54,626 bases of DNA, taken from NCBI RefSeq assembly GCF_051201035.1, contig NZ_JBPODR010000016.1, forward strand, positions 1-54,626, given 5' to 3'. The notes beneath the pieces were generated by a model, which had not been told where the DNA came from, ran no database searches, and was given only the letters and a program-made list of their open reading frames with translations. Position numbers and translations under genes: made by a program. Source of the stretch: Thermoanaerobacterium thermosulfurigenes (GTDB taxonomy: Bacteria; Bacillota; Thermoanaerobacteria; Thermoanaerobacterales; Thermoanaerobacteraceae). Position 1 is the stretch's first letter, and every line of letters starts with the position of its first letter. This document shows positions 8,561 through 16,848 of the stretch, piece after piece.

Positions 8561-8743
8561 AGTTTCTCTTTGAAAGGAAAGATTGTGATGATTAAGGGTG
8601 TTCTTAAATAAGCCATTAGACTGAAAATGGCATGATAAGTATGGCATTTTATTTTGAAGCCGTAAATTTCTGGCAATTTATTGGCTTTGTTTGCTATACT
8701 TTAAATTGTTTAAGAACACAGTCCAACACGATCTTTGCCTTTA
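8561..8743 (+). ncRNA. rod-shaped structured RNA, 6S-like candidate
   Basis: No credible gene lies here, but the sequence folds into one long interrupted rod of about 170 bases. Closing stem: 8573-8577 with 8738-8742 and 8578-8587 with 8727-8736 (15 pairs, one bulge, one G-U). Second stem: GTGTTCTTAAA 8598-8608 with TTTAAGAACAC 8709-8719. Then comes an asymmetric bubble whose 5' side holds a small hairpin (GCCATT 8612-8617, AATGGC 8626-8631). The apical arm is 8637-8646 with 8692-8701, 8655-8661 with 8683-8689, and 8663-8668 with 8675-8680. A closed rod with a large central bubble and own promoter is the architecture of 6S RNA, which sequesters sigma-A RNA polymerase. The structure is seen directly; the 6S identity is inference. 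No terminator directly follows; an independent riboswitch-like leader of the ABC genes is the alternative. Confidence 0.55.
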
Positions 8744-8790
8744 TACGCAATAATTGCACATATAATTATTGTGCATCAAAGTTTGCTTAA

Positions 8791-8832
8791 AAAGACTGTA
8801 TAAGACTATGTTCTTGTACAGTCTTTATTTTT
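8791..8832 (+). promoter_or_regulatory. terminator-like hairpin just before the ABC transporter
   Basis: Perfect 10-bp stem AAAGACTGTA (8791-8800) with TACAGTCTTT (8817-8826), followed by ATTTTT and immediately by the GGGGGG ribosome binding site. It can end the 6S-like transcript or attenuate the ABC operon. Just upstream lies an inverted repeat TGCACA (8755-8760) and TGTGCA (8770-8775) that could be an operator. Confidence 0.5.
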
Positions 8833-8845
8833 AGGGGGGATTTTT

Positions 8846-10594
8846 TTGAGGAGAGTCTTAAAATACGTCTTAAGGTACAAGTTATACGTGATAGTGCCAT
8901 CTATTGCTATGGTACTGGCAATCGCACTTGATATGTTTAATCCATATCTACAGGAGGTAATTACCGACAAGGTATTTATAGGTGACGATAAGAGCCTTCT
9001 TTGGCCAATTTTGTGGGCTTTCATTGCCATCACAGCAGTGAGGGCTGTATTAGGATATTTAAGAGAGTATATATTTGATGTACTTTCAGCAAAGATAAGC
9101 GTAGACATAAAAAAGGACCTTTTTGACCACATTCAAAGCCTTCCTTTTAGCTTCTTTGACGGAATGAATACAGGTGAGCTTATGTCCAGGATAGGTGAAG
9201 ATGTTGACAATGTGTGGAGGAGTATATCATTTGGCATAAGGCTTTTTATTGAAAATATGATATATTTTATCACTGCATCCACAATACTCTTTTTTATAAA
9301 CTGGAAGCTTACTTTAGTAAGTCTTTTAGGAATGCCTATCATTGGATATCTTGCACTTCAGTTTGAAAAGAAGATTGGCATATCTTATGGGAAACTAAGC
9401 GATCAAGGTGTGCTTATGAATACGGCGGCACAGGAGAATATAGCAGGTGTGAGGCTTGTGAAGGCATTTGCGAGAGAAAAGTATGAAATCATGAAATTTT
9501 TAAACTTAAATAATGAAAATTTTGAGCTTAGCATGGAGCAAAACAGGATAGTGGCTAAGTATTTTCCGCCTATAGATTTTTTGACGAACTTCTCTATAGT
9601 CATATTGGTAGTCTTTGGCGGCATGTTGGTAATCAGAAGCTCTCTATCTATTGGAGAATTGGTGGCTTTTAGCGGATATATATACATGCTTATATGGCCT
9701 ATGAGAATGCTGGGATTTTTGACGAATCTGATTGCACAGTCAGATGCGTCAGCTAAAAAGATAATGAGGATCATGGACATCGTTCCATCTATCAAAGACA
9801 GTGAAGATTCTGTAAGGATAAAAGAATTAAAAGGTGATGTGGAGTTTAAGCATGTGTTTTTTAAGTACAATGATGATATGGTCTTAAAAGATATAAATTT
9901 CAAGGTTTCAGCAGGTCAAACTGTAGCAATAATGGGTACAACTGGTTCCGGAAAGTCGTCTTTAGTAAACCTTATTGGCAGGTATTACGATGTCTCTGAT
10001 GGTGCTGTATACATTGACGGCTACGACGTAAGGCGCATAAATCTTCACGATTTGAGAAGTCAGATGGCGGTGGTGCAGCAGGATACATTTTTGTTTTCTG
10101 AAAGCATCGAGGAGAATGTAAAATTTGGGAAAGAAGATGCATCATTTGAAGAGGTGAAAGAAGCATTAAGGCTGGCTTGTGCAGATGATTTTGTTGAGGA
10201 GTTTGACGACAAGTACGATACGATAGTAGGTGAAAGAGGTATCGGCTTATCAGGTGGTCAAAAGCAAAGGATAGCCATTGCGAGAGCCCTTATAAGGGAT
10301 GCGAAGATATTGATACTTGATGATGCGACATCTGCACTTGACATGGATACAGAATTTAGACTTTTAAAAAATTTAAGTGAAAGGCGGAAAAACGCTACGA
10401 CGTTTATCATTGCTCATAGAATATCGGCTGTTAAAAATGCAGACATGATCCTTTACATGGAAGATGGACGTATCGTTGAGAAGGGAACCCATGATGAGCT
10501 TCTTAAAAAGAGAGGTAGGTATTACGAGATTTATCTCGAGCAGTTTAAGGATTTTAGCGATGAAGAGTATAGCATTCCGGATGCTTGCAGCTAA
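8846..10594 (+). CDS. ABC exporter subunit (TMD-NBD half-transporter, degenerate ATP site)
   Basis: 582-residue half-transporter of the multidrug/lipid exporter type. The N-terminal half has six hydrophobic helices; the nucleotide-binding domain has Walker A GTTGSGKSS (364-372), signature LSGGQ (468-472), Walker B LILDDATSALD and the H-loop IAHR. The residue after the Walker B aspartate is D493 instead of the catalytic glutamate, which marks the degenerate ATP site of heterodimeric exporters. TTG start at 8846 after a GGGGGG ribosome binding site. The partner subunit begins about 30 bases downstream. Substrate cannot be read from sequence; drugs, lipids or peptides are all possible. Similar in layout to YfiB/YfiC and BmrC/BmrD. 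Confidence 0.9.
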   Translation: MRRVLKYVLRYKLYVIVPSIAMVLAIALDMFNPYLQEVITDKVFIGDDKSLLWPILWAFIAITAVRAVLGYLREYIFDVLSAKISVDIKKDLFDHIQSLPFSFFDGMNTGELMSRIGEDVDNVWRSISFGIRLFIENMIYFITASTILFFINWKLTLVSLLGMPIIGYLALQFEKKIGISYGKLSDQGVLMNTAAQENIAGVRLVKAFAREKYEIMKFLNLNNENFELSMEQNRIVAKYFPPIDFLTNFSIVILVVFGGMLVIRSSLSIGELVAFSGYIYMLIWPMRMLGFLTNLIAQSDASAKKIMRIMDIVPSIKDSEDSVRIKELKGDVEFKHVFFKYNDDMVLKDINFKVSAGQTVAIMGTTGSGKSSLVNLIGRYYDVSDGAVYIDGYDVRRINLHDLRSQMAVVQQDTFLFSESIEENVKFGKEDASFEEVKEALRLACADDFVEEFDDKYDTIVGERGIGLSGGQKQRIAIARALIRDAKILILDDATSALDMDTEFRLLKNLSERRKNATTFIIAHRISAVKNADMILYMEDGRIVEKGTHDELLKKRGRYYEIYLEQFKDFSDEEYSIPDACS

Positions 10595-10627
10595 AATATT
10601 CGTCAAACGATGGAGGGAGGCACGAAG

Positions 10628-12412
10628 ATGGCTAAAAATATGGTAAAGCAAGATGAAGATTTAAGGCGAATGTCAAATTTTGTCATATTAAAAAGGCTTT
10701 TCAGCTACCTTGGCAGATACAAGTTTAAGGTATTTGTTGTGATAATGTTTTTGATATTTGAGATGACTGTAAGTTTGATAAACCCGGTTCTTATGAAGAC
10801 GGCCATTGATAAAAACATACGAAATGGCGATATAAATGGGCTATTTATCATCGGAATTTTGATGGTGTCATTAAATTTCTTAGCGATGATGGCATCAAGA
10901 ACCAGGATAGTAAAGATGGCTTCTGTCACAAATGATATACTTTTAAATATAAGGCATGAATTATATAGCCACATACAGAAGCTTTCGTTTTCTTTTTTTG
11001 ACTCAAGGCCAGTAGGGAAAATTTTAGCAAGGGTCATAGGTGATGTGAATTCACTGCAGGATTTATTTAATAACAGCGTTACAAATTTTATACCGCAGAT
11101 ATTGACGGTAATATGTGTTGGCGCTATGATGTTTTATTTAAATAGCAAATTGGCTATGGCTTCCATGATTTTGCTGCCGATGCTTGTGATTGGTCTTTTT
11201 TCGGTGGAGACTTTATCGAGAAGAAGATGGCAGGAATTTAGAAGAAAGAGGTCTACATTTAATGCGTATACACATGAAGATTTTTCAGGGATAAAAGTTG
11301 TACAGGAGTTTGCAAATGAAGACAAGACTTCTTCAGTGTTCTTTAAACTTGTCAAAGATATGATGGACAGTTTTATTAAAGCTGTGAGATTGAATGACCT
11401 TTTTTGGCCTATGGTTGATGCATCTTATGGGATTGGAGCCGTCATACTGTATTATTTTAGTGCAAAGTTTATGGGATACGGTATTACAATCGGGACAATA
11501 ATAGCATTTACTATGTATATAGGCATGTTTTGGAGGCCAATTCTCGACATAAGCAATTTTTACAACAGTTTGGTCATGTCGTTTGCATCTGCAGAGAGAA
11601 TATTTGAGATAATGGACATTGAGCCAGATATTGTAGACATGAAAAATGCTATTAAAATGCCTAAGATAAAAGGAAATGTGGAGTTTAAAAATGTAACGTT
11701 TGGTTATGACGATGGCAATGTTGTTTTAGATAATGTAAGTTTTAAAGTTAATGCTGGTGAAACTATCGCACTTGTTGGTCCTACCGGTGCAGGAAAGACT
11801 ACGATTGTAAATCTCATAAGCCGCTTTTACGATCCGTCTAAAGGAGCTGTCTTGATAGATGGAAAAGACATAAAGCATGTGGAGCTGGAGTCTCTGAGAA
11901 GCCAGATGGGCATAATGTTGCAGGATACGTTTCTGTTTTCGGCTACAATAAAGGAAAATATAAGGTACGGAAAACTTGATGCTACAGACGAGGAAATCAT
12001 AGCCGCAGCAAAAGCCGTAAATGCCCATGAATTCATAATAAAAATGGAAAAAGGCTATGATACAGAGGTAAACGAGAGAGGATCAAGGCTTTCTGTAGGG
12101 CAAAGACAGTTAATATCATTTGCAAGGGCACTTCTGGCAAACCCGCGAATATTGATTTTAGATGAAGCCACATCTAACATAGATACTCAGACGGAAAGGC
12201 TTGTGCAACAAGGTATAAAAAAGCTTCTTTCTGGAAGGACGTCTTTTGTCATAGCCCACAGGCTTTCTACCATAAGAGATGCCGATAGGATAATGGTGGT
12301 AGATGGAGGAAGAATCGTAGAGGTAGGGACGCATGATGAGCTTATGAATCTTAAAGGCCTTTATTACGACCTTTACATGTCACAGTACAAATTTTTAAGT
12401 GAAGGAGCTTAA
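10628..12412 (+). CDS. ABC exporter subunit (TMD-NBD half-transporter, catalytic site)
   Basis: 594-residue partner of the preceding half-transporter. The start at 10628 follows GGAGGGAGG (10612-10620); the in-frame ATG at 10610 lies in front of that site and is unlikely. Six membrane helices, then Walker A GPTGAGKTT (384 on), Walker B LILDEATSNID with the catalytic E513, and a non-standard signature LSVGQ (488-492). Combined with the first subunit, the site formed by this Walker pair and the partner's LSGGQ is canonical, and the other is degenerate. This is the arrangement known from heterodimers such as TM287/288 and BmrCD. A strong terminator follows at 12420. The truncated reverse-strand gene at 53873-54370 is a paralogue of this subunit. 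Confidence 0.9.
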   Translation: MAKNMVKQDEDLRRMSNFVILKRLFSYLGRYKFKVFVVIMFLIFEMTVSLINPVLMKTAIDKNIRNGDINGLFIIGILMVSLNFLAMMASRTRIVKMASVTNDILLNIRHELYSHIQKLSFSFFDSRPVGKILARVIGDVNSLQDLFNNSVTNFIPQILTVICVGAMMFYLNSKLAMASMILLPMLVIGLFSVETLSRRRWQEFRRKRSTFNAYTHEDFSGIKVVQEFANEDKTSSVFFKLVKDMMDSFIKAVRLNDLFWPMVDASYGIGAVILYYFSAKFMGYGITIGTIIAFTMYIGMFWRPILDISNFYNSLVMSFASAERIFEIMDIEPDIVDMKNAIKMPKIKGNVEFKNVTFGYDDGNVVLDNVSFKVNAGETIALVGPTGAGKTTIVNLISRFYDPSKGAVLIDGKDIKHVELESLRSQMGIMLQDTFLFSATIKENIRYGKLDATDEEIIAAAKAVNAHEFIIKMEKGYDTEVNERGSRLSVGQRQLISFARALLANPRILILDEATSNIDTQTERLVQQGIKKLLSGRTSFVIAHRLSTIRDADRIMVVDGGRIVEVGTHDELMNLKGLYYDLYMSQYKFLSEGA

Positions 12413-12419
12413 ATATATA

Positions 12420-12454
12420 GGCGGAGGGTGAAAATTTTCATCTTCTGCCTTTTT
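12420..12454 (+). terminator. intrinsic terminator of the ABC exporter operon
   Basis: Long stem with G-U pairs from GGCGGAGGG (12420 on) to CTTCTGCC (ending 12449), followed by TTTTT. Confidence 0.85.
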
Positions 12455-12558
12455 ATATCACATAAATTTCACAAAATTTTCACATCAAAATTATAAAGTA
12501 CAGTTGTAGTATTTTTTACAAGATTATTAAACCAAGTGATAATGATGGAGATGATAGG

Positions 12559-12642
12559 ATGTCAAAATTATTGACAAAAGAAGAGGAAAAAAATTTATTC
12601 GAAAGGCTGAGAAATTTATATTCAAATATAGGCAAATCATGA
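12559..12642 (+). CDS. possible 27-residue small protein
   Basis: ATG at 12559 with GGAG at 12547-12550 (8-base spacing) opens a 27-codon frame encoding MSKLLTKEEEKNLFERLRNL and a short tail, an amphipathic charged helix. Its stop overlaps a TATAAT at 12643-12648 that probably serves the next gene. I recognise no family; it may be a regulatory leader peptide or a chance frame. Confidence 0.35.
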   Translation: MSKLLTKEEEKNLFERLRNLYSNIGKS

Positions 12643-12680
12643 TATAATCAACATATGAGTAATATGTTGAGGTGATTTTT

Positions 12681-14594
12681 TTGCCTAAGAAGTATTTTAT
12701 AATCATCATTACGCTTTTCATCGTATCAGTATTAATAATAACAGCGGTAGGCGGGTATTTTTATGTGGGAAAATACAAAAAAGCGCCCCAAAAGACATCA
12801 TTAAAGGTTATAGAAGAAAATGGGAATCTTCCAAACCCTATAGAGCTTAATCTGCCGAAAGACGAAAGTCAATACGATGTCATAGTCGTAGGAGCAGAGC
12901 CAGAAGGCGTCGCCGCTGCAAGGTCTGCTGCAAAAAATGACGCCAAAGTCCTTATAATCGACAATCACGATGGTCCCGGCGGCCTCATGACATACGGTAT
13001 GCTAAATACAATCGACATGAGCATAGGTCCTGATGGTACATTGCTTACACAAGGCACATTCAAAGAGTTTTTTAAAGGCATAGGCTCAAAAAACTCCTTT
13101 GATGTAAAAAAGGCAAAAGAAGTATTCTTGAAGCTTTTAAGCCTTCCAAATATAACCCAGTCGTACAATACAGTATTTGAAAAGCCTATAATGAACGGAA
13201 ACAAGATAATAGGCATAACAGCATTGAAGGACGGAAAAGAAGTAAACTACTACGGCAAAAGGATAATCGATGCAACACAGGATGCTTCAGTTGCAGCATC
13301 TGCAGGTGTGCCATACACAATCGGCGCAGAAGACATGGGCTTAAAAGGCAAAGTACAAGCATCGACTCTTGTCTTTAGATTAAAAGGTATTGACTGGGAC
13401 AACCTAATAAAAATAATAAAATACGAAAAAAAGATACCAGAAACGTATATAAACAATACATCTGCAAATGGATTTCTATCCATCACAAAAAACTACAAGC
13501 CTTCAACGCCTATGCTTAGGTTAAGAGGTCTTAATCTCGGTAGACAAGATGACGGCACAGTATTAGTAAACGCACTTTTGATATACGGCGTAGACGGACT
13601 TAATCAATCATCAATAGAAAAAGGAATAGAATTAGCAAAGAAAGAGCTCCCAAGAATAGTGCAGTTTTTTAGAGAAAACATCCATGGTTTTGAGAAAGTG
13701 CAGCTTGACGGCACAGCAGACGAACTGTACGTAAGAGAGACGAGGCACATAAAAGGATATTACACACTTGACATAAACGATGTTGTATTCAATAGGGACT
13801 TTTACGACAGGATAGCCATAGGCTCATATCCAGTAGACGTACAAGCAACATCACCAGAAGACACGGGATATGTATACGGGAAGCCTGTAGAGTATGCAGT
13901 GCCATTTAGGTGCATAGTGCCTGAGAAGGTAGACAACCTTTTAGTAGTGGGGCGATCAGCATCCTACAGCCACTTAGCTGCAGGCTCTGCCAGAACAATA
14001 CCAATAGGCATGGCAGAAGGAGATGCGGCAGGTGTAGCGTCAGCATACTCCATAGCCAAAGACAAATCATTTGAAGACATCGCAAAGAATGAAGAAGATA
14101 TAAAGAACATACAGTCCATATTGGTAAGCCAAGGAGCGTACCTTAAACCGTTTAAAGTAGAAGAAGCTGTAGAAAAAAGTTGGGCCTTTGACGGGCTAAA
14201 ATTTGCCCTTCGTTGGGGTCTTATAGTGCCTGGATACACAAATGACTACAAACTTGATGAAAACATAAAAAGCATATCATTTTATTATATGACGTACAAA
14301 ATGATAGAAAGGTCTATGCCCAGTAAGCAACAGCTATTAAGCGAAAATAGTCAGTATCTGCAAAAATACATTGTAGACAAGCCTCTTACAAAAGAAGAAT
14401 CTGCGGATATACTATTGACGTATGCTGGATACAGAAATGAGGAAAATGTCAATAGTGGAGATCTTTTTAAATTGGCTTATGAAAAAGGGCTTGTATCTAA
14501 AGAAGCGTATGCAGATGTTTTGAAAAGTGGATATGTAAAGTGGCAGGATGCCTATGACATGACACTGACATTGTATAATTATATTAATAGATAA
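12681..14594 (+). CDS. exported FAD-dependent oxidoreductase
   Basis: About 637 residues. The TTG start at 12681 follows TTGAGGTGA; the GTG at 12672 lies inside that ribosome binding site. Residues 3-30 form a hydrophobic signal/anchor helix, so the protein acts outside the membrane. A Rossmann dinucleotide motif DVIVVGAEPEGVAAARSA (G71 to G76, with a proline variation) is followed by a GGLMTYG active-site-like turn, and the second FAD motif SHLAAGSARTIPIGMAEGDA lies near residue 440. This fits the FAD_oxidored family. The last 70 residues (LTKEESADILLTYAGY, then LAYEKGLVSKEAYADVLKSG) resemble SLH repeats, suggesting wall attachment. Substrate unknown. Single gene with terminator. Confidence 0.8.
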   Translation: MPKKYFIIIITLFIVSVLIITAVGGYFYVGKYKKAPQKTSLKVIEENGNLPNPIELNLPKDESQYDVIVVGAEPEGVAAARSAAKNDAKVLIIDNHDGPGGLMTYGMLNTIDMSIGPDGTLLTQGTFKEFFKGIGSKNSFDVKKAKEVFLKLLSLPNITQSYNTVFEKPIMNGNKIIGITALKDGKEVNYYGKRIIDATQDASVAASAGVPYTIGAEDMGLKGKVQASTLVFRLKGIDWDNLIKIIKYEKKIPETYINNTSANGFLSITKNYKPSTPMLRLRGLNLGRQDDGTVLVNALLIYGVDGLNQSSIEKGIELAKKELPRIVQFFRENIHGFEKVQLDGTADELYVRETRHIKGYYTLDINDVVFNRDFYDRIAIGSYPVDVQATSPEDTGYVYGKPVEYAVPFRCIVPEKVDNLLVVGRSASYSHLAAGSARTIPIGMAEGDAAGVASAYSIAKDKSFEDIAKNEEDIKNIQSILVSQGAYLKPFKVEEAVEKSWAFDGLKFALRWGLIVPGYTNDYKLDENIKSISFYYMTYKMIERSMPSKQQLLSENSQYLQKYIVDKPLTKEESADILLTYAGYRNEENVNSGDLFKLAYEKGLVSKEAYADVLKSGYVKWQDAYDMTLTLYNYINR

Positions 14595-14599
14595 GCTAT

Positions 14600-14628
14600 A
14601 AAAAATACCTGGAGACAGGTATTTTTTT
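14600..14628 (+). terminator. intrinsic terminator of the FAD oxidoreductase gene
   Basis: AAAAAATACCTG (14600-14611) and CAGGTATTTTTT (14616-14627) around a GAGA tetraloop. Confidence 0.92.
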
Positions 14629-14801
14629 GTAATACGGTGGCGAAAAAAGTCTATTAATGGCATATTGAAAATCAAGAAGTGCTGGTTATCCATAATAAGT
14701 TAATAAATTGTAATGTGTCTGTAACTTATCTGTAATAAAAATAGGCTATCATGTAAATATGTTTATAAATAATAGAATTTTTGTCGAAAGGGGGTAGAGA
14801 A

Positions 14802-16232
14802 TTGAGAAAAGCCATCGCGATTCTATCCATTTTGCTTTTTGTTTTGGCATTTAACGCTACTTCGTACGCATTAAGCGGAAATATCGTTGTAGACGGCAAA
14901 GTCGTAAATTACAACGTGCCTGATGTCAGCATAACTGTAGATGGAAACCCATTTAATACATACGGCAATCCACCACTTATATTGGATGGGAACACCATAG
15001 TACCATTAAGGTCGATTGCACAAGGATTAGGTGCCAGTGTAAACTGGGATGGGACAACTCAGATGATAACTATAACGAAGGAAAAGGTCTTTAAATTTTT
15101 CATAGGCAAAAATTACGCCACTGTCGACGGAAACCAAGTACAACTTCCAGCGCCTGCAAGACTTATAAATTACGATACATCCTACGTTCCTATGAGATTT
15201 TTGTTTGAAAGTTTAGGGTATGATGTGAAATGGATAGGCGATAAGTATTTAATACAGGTCACATCAAAAACACCGGATCCACAAACATCAAACAATGTAA
15301 ATATCACAAGCTTTAGCTCAACTTATGCAAATGGCGTTTACACAGTGACTTTGAAGGCGGATGGCCCATTGGTGTACCAAAAAGGGATTCTGACTGACAG
15401 CTCTGGCGTAAGAGTGTACTTCGACTTTGACAATGCTATAAATGCAGTTACTAATAAGCAGATCTCTATAAATCAAGGTGGACTTAACATGGCTTATATT
15501 GGACAGAACCAACTTCAGCCTGCCATAACAAGGTTTGTTGTAAGTATGTCTTCAAGCCTTCCATATACGATAACACAGTCACAAGACAAAAAGGAATTCG
15601 ACATTTCATTTAATATTGGCAGTCCCAGCCAGACTTCCAATAACGGCCCGCTTATATACATAGATCCAGGACATGGAGGCTCTGACCCGGGGGCAATAGG
15701 AATTGGCGGCATACACGAAGCAGATATAGCATTGGCAATCGGGCTTAAGTTAAAAACACTTCTTGACAATGGTGGATTTCGCACCATGATGTCTCGCACC
15801 ACAGATACGTATGTAGGACTTTATGATAGACCTGATCAGGCAAATAGTGCAGGTGCAGATGCGTTTGTAAGCATTCACTGCGATGCTTTTGACTCACCAT
15901 CTGCAAATGGGACGACGGTTCTTTACTATCCAAATGGATACAATGGTGACACGAGGGATGACAAGACGTTTGCGCAAATAATACACGACAACTTGATGCA
16001 GGAAATAAACACGACGGATAGAGGTTTATCAGAGAGGCCTAATTTGGTGGTATTAAACCAGACGAAGATGGTTGCTGTCTTAGTGGAAACAGGATTCGTT
16101 ACGAGCCCTACGGATGCTCAGCTTCTCACAGATGATAATTTCCAGTGGAAAGTGGCTCAAGGCATATACAATGGCATAGTACAGTATTTCAATGAGTTAA
16201 AGAGTGGTGCTATTAAATCTACTATTTCATAA
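14802..16232 (+). CDS. N-acetylmuramoyl-L-alanine amidase with stalk and AMIN domains
   Basis: 476-residue secreted cell-wall hydrolase. TTG start at 14802 after AAAGGGGG gives a signal peptide ending near SYA; the TTG at 14781 precedes that site. Domains: a copper-amine-oxidase-like N-terminal domain (about 35-150, with IVPLRSIAQGLGASV and VPMRFLFESLGY), an AMIN domain (about 160-265) for peptidoglycan targeting, and a zinc Amidase_3 domain (285-465). Zinc and catalytic residues are visible: DPGHGG (H291), HEADIAL (E306), SIHCDAF (H359), VETGF (E429). The enzyme splits the bond between muramic acid and the stem peptide. Alone between two terminators. Role in division, sporulation or growth cannot be decided. 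Confidence 0.93.
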   Translation: MRKAIAILSILLFVLAFNATSYALSGNIVVDGKVVNYNVPDVSITVDGNPFNTYGNPPLILDGNTIVPLRSIAQGLGASVNWDGTTQMITITKEKVFKFFIGKNYATVDGNQVQLPAPARLINYDTSYVPMRFLFESLGYDVKWIGDKYLIQVTSKTPDPQTSNNVNITSFSSTYANGVYTVTLKADGPLVYQKGILTDSSGVRVYFDFDNAINAVTNKQISINQGGLNMAYIGQNQLQPAITRFVVSMSSSLPYTITQSQDKKEFDISFNIGSPSQTSNNGPLIYIDPGHGGSDPGAIGIGGIHEADIALAIGLKLKTLLDNGGFRTMMSRTTDTYVGLYDRPDQANSAGADAFVSIHCDAFDSPSANGTTVLYYPNGYNGDTRDDKTFAQIIHDNLMQEINTTDRGLSERPNLVVLNQTKMVAVLVETGFVTSPTDAQLLTDDNFQWKVAQGIYNGIVQYFNELKSGAIKSTIS

Positions 16233-16250
16233 CATATAAGTATTATCGTT

Positions 16251-16284
16251 AAAAAAGAGTGGATATCTATCCGCTCCTTTTTTT
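16251..16284 (+). terminator. intrinsic terminator of the amidase gene
   Basis: AAAAAAGAGTGGATA followed by TATCCGCTCCTTTTTTT; a 9-bp GC stem flanked by A and T runs. Confidence 0.88.
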
Positions 16285-16421
16285 AAAAAATTTTTTTTAG
16301 ATTAAAGGAATATTAAAATTTTTGTAGAATATATATATTTGTGTGTGCGTTGGTAGAAAAACGTTTGAATTTGTTGAAAAATTAATTTATGAGTAAGTAA
16401 GCAGTAGGGAGGTTCTTGTAG

Positions 16422-16775
16422 TTGGGGAGGATTTTGATTGTAGATGATAACAAAGGTGTCTGTTCTCTCTTAAAAGAGCTTTTTACGATGGAGGGACACC
16501 TTGCAAAAACATGCAGTGAAATTGAAAGAGTACACGAAAAATTGGAAAGCTTTAAGCCTGATGTGAGCATTTTCGACATACATATAGGAAAGTGTGATGT
16601 TTTAGAGTTTACGAAAACTTTAAAAACGCGACACCCAGAGATGGAAATCATTTTCATGTCTGCTGATGATCCTGATGAATGTTTTAAAGGACAAAGGTTT
16701 ATAAAAAAACCTTTCGACATTTTCAAAGTCAAGGAATACGTAAATAAAATTTTGCTGGAAAGAGTAGCAGTGTAA
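16422..16775 (+). CDS. spo0F: single-domain response regulator, Spo0F-like
   Basis: 117-residue stand-alone receiver domain. Acidic pocket D8/D9, phosphoacceptor D52 in SIFDIHI, the switch serine in FMSADD and the lysine in IKKPFDIFKVKEYV are all present, with no output domain. Spo0F relays phosphate to Spo0A through Spo0B in Bacillus; Clostridia usually lack that relay, so the role here may differ. Identification is supported by the KPFD end and by its position just before fba, as in Bacillus. TTG start at 16422 has AGGGAGG at 16406-16412. The DPDECFKGQ segment replaces the usual helix 4 and looks shortened compared with Spo0F. Confidence 0.72.
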   Translation: MGRILIVDDNKGVCSLLKELFTMEGHLAKTCSEIERVHEKLESFKPDVSIFDIHIGKCDVLEFTKTLKTRHPEMEIIFMSADDPDECFKGQRFIKKPFDIFKVKEYVNKILLERVAV

Positions 16776-16799
16776 AGGTATCGCATAGGTACCTTTTTT
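16774..16799 (+). terminator. weak terminator after the Spo0F-like gene
   Basis: AAAGGTA (16774-16780) pairs with TACCTTT (16790-16796) followed by T's; it overlaps the stop codon. Confidence 0.6.
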
Positions 16800-16848
16800 C
16801 TTGATTTATATACGTTAATTGGTTAAAATATATTAAGGAGGTGTTATG

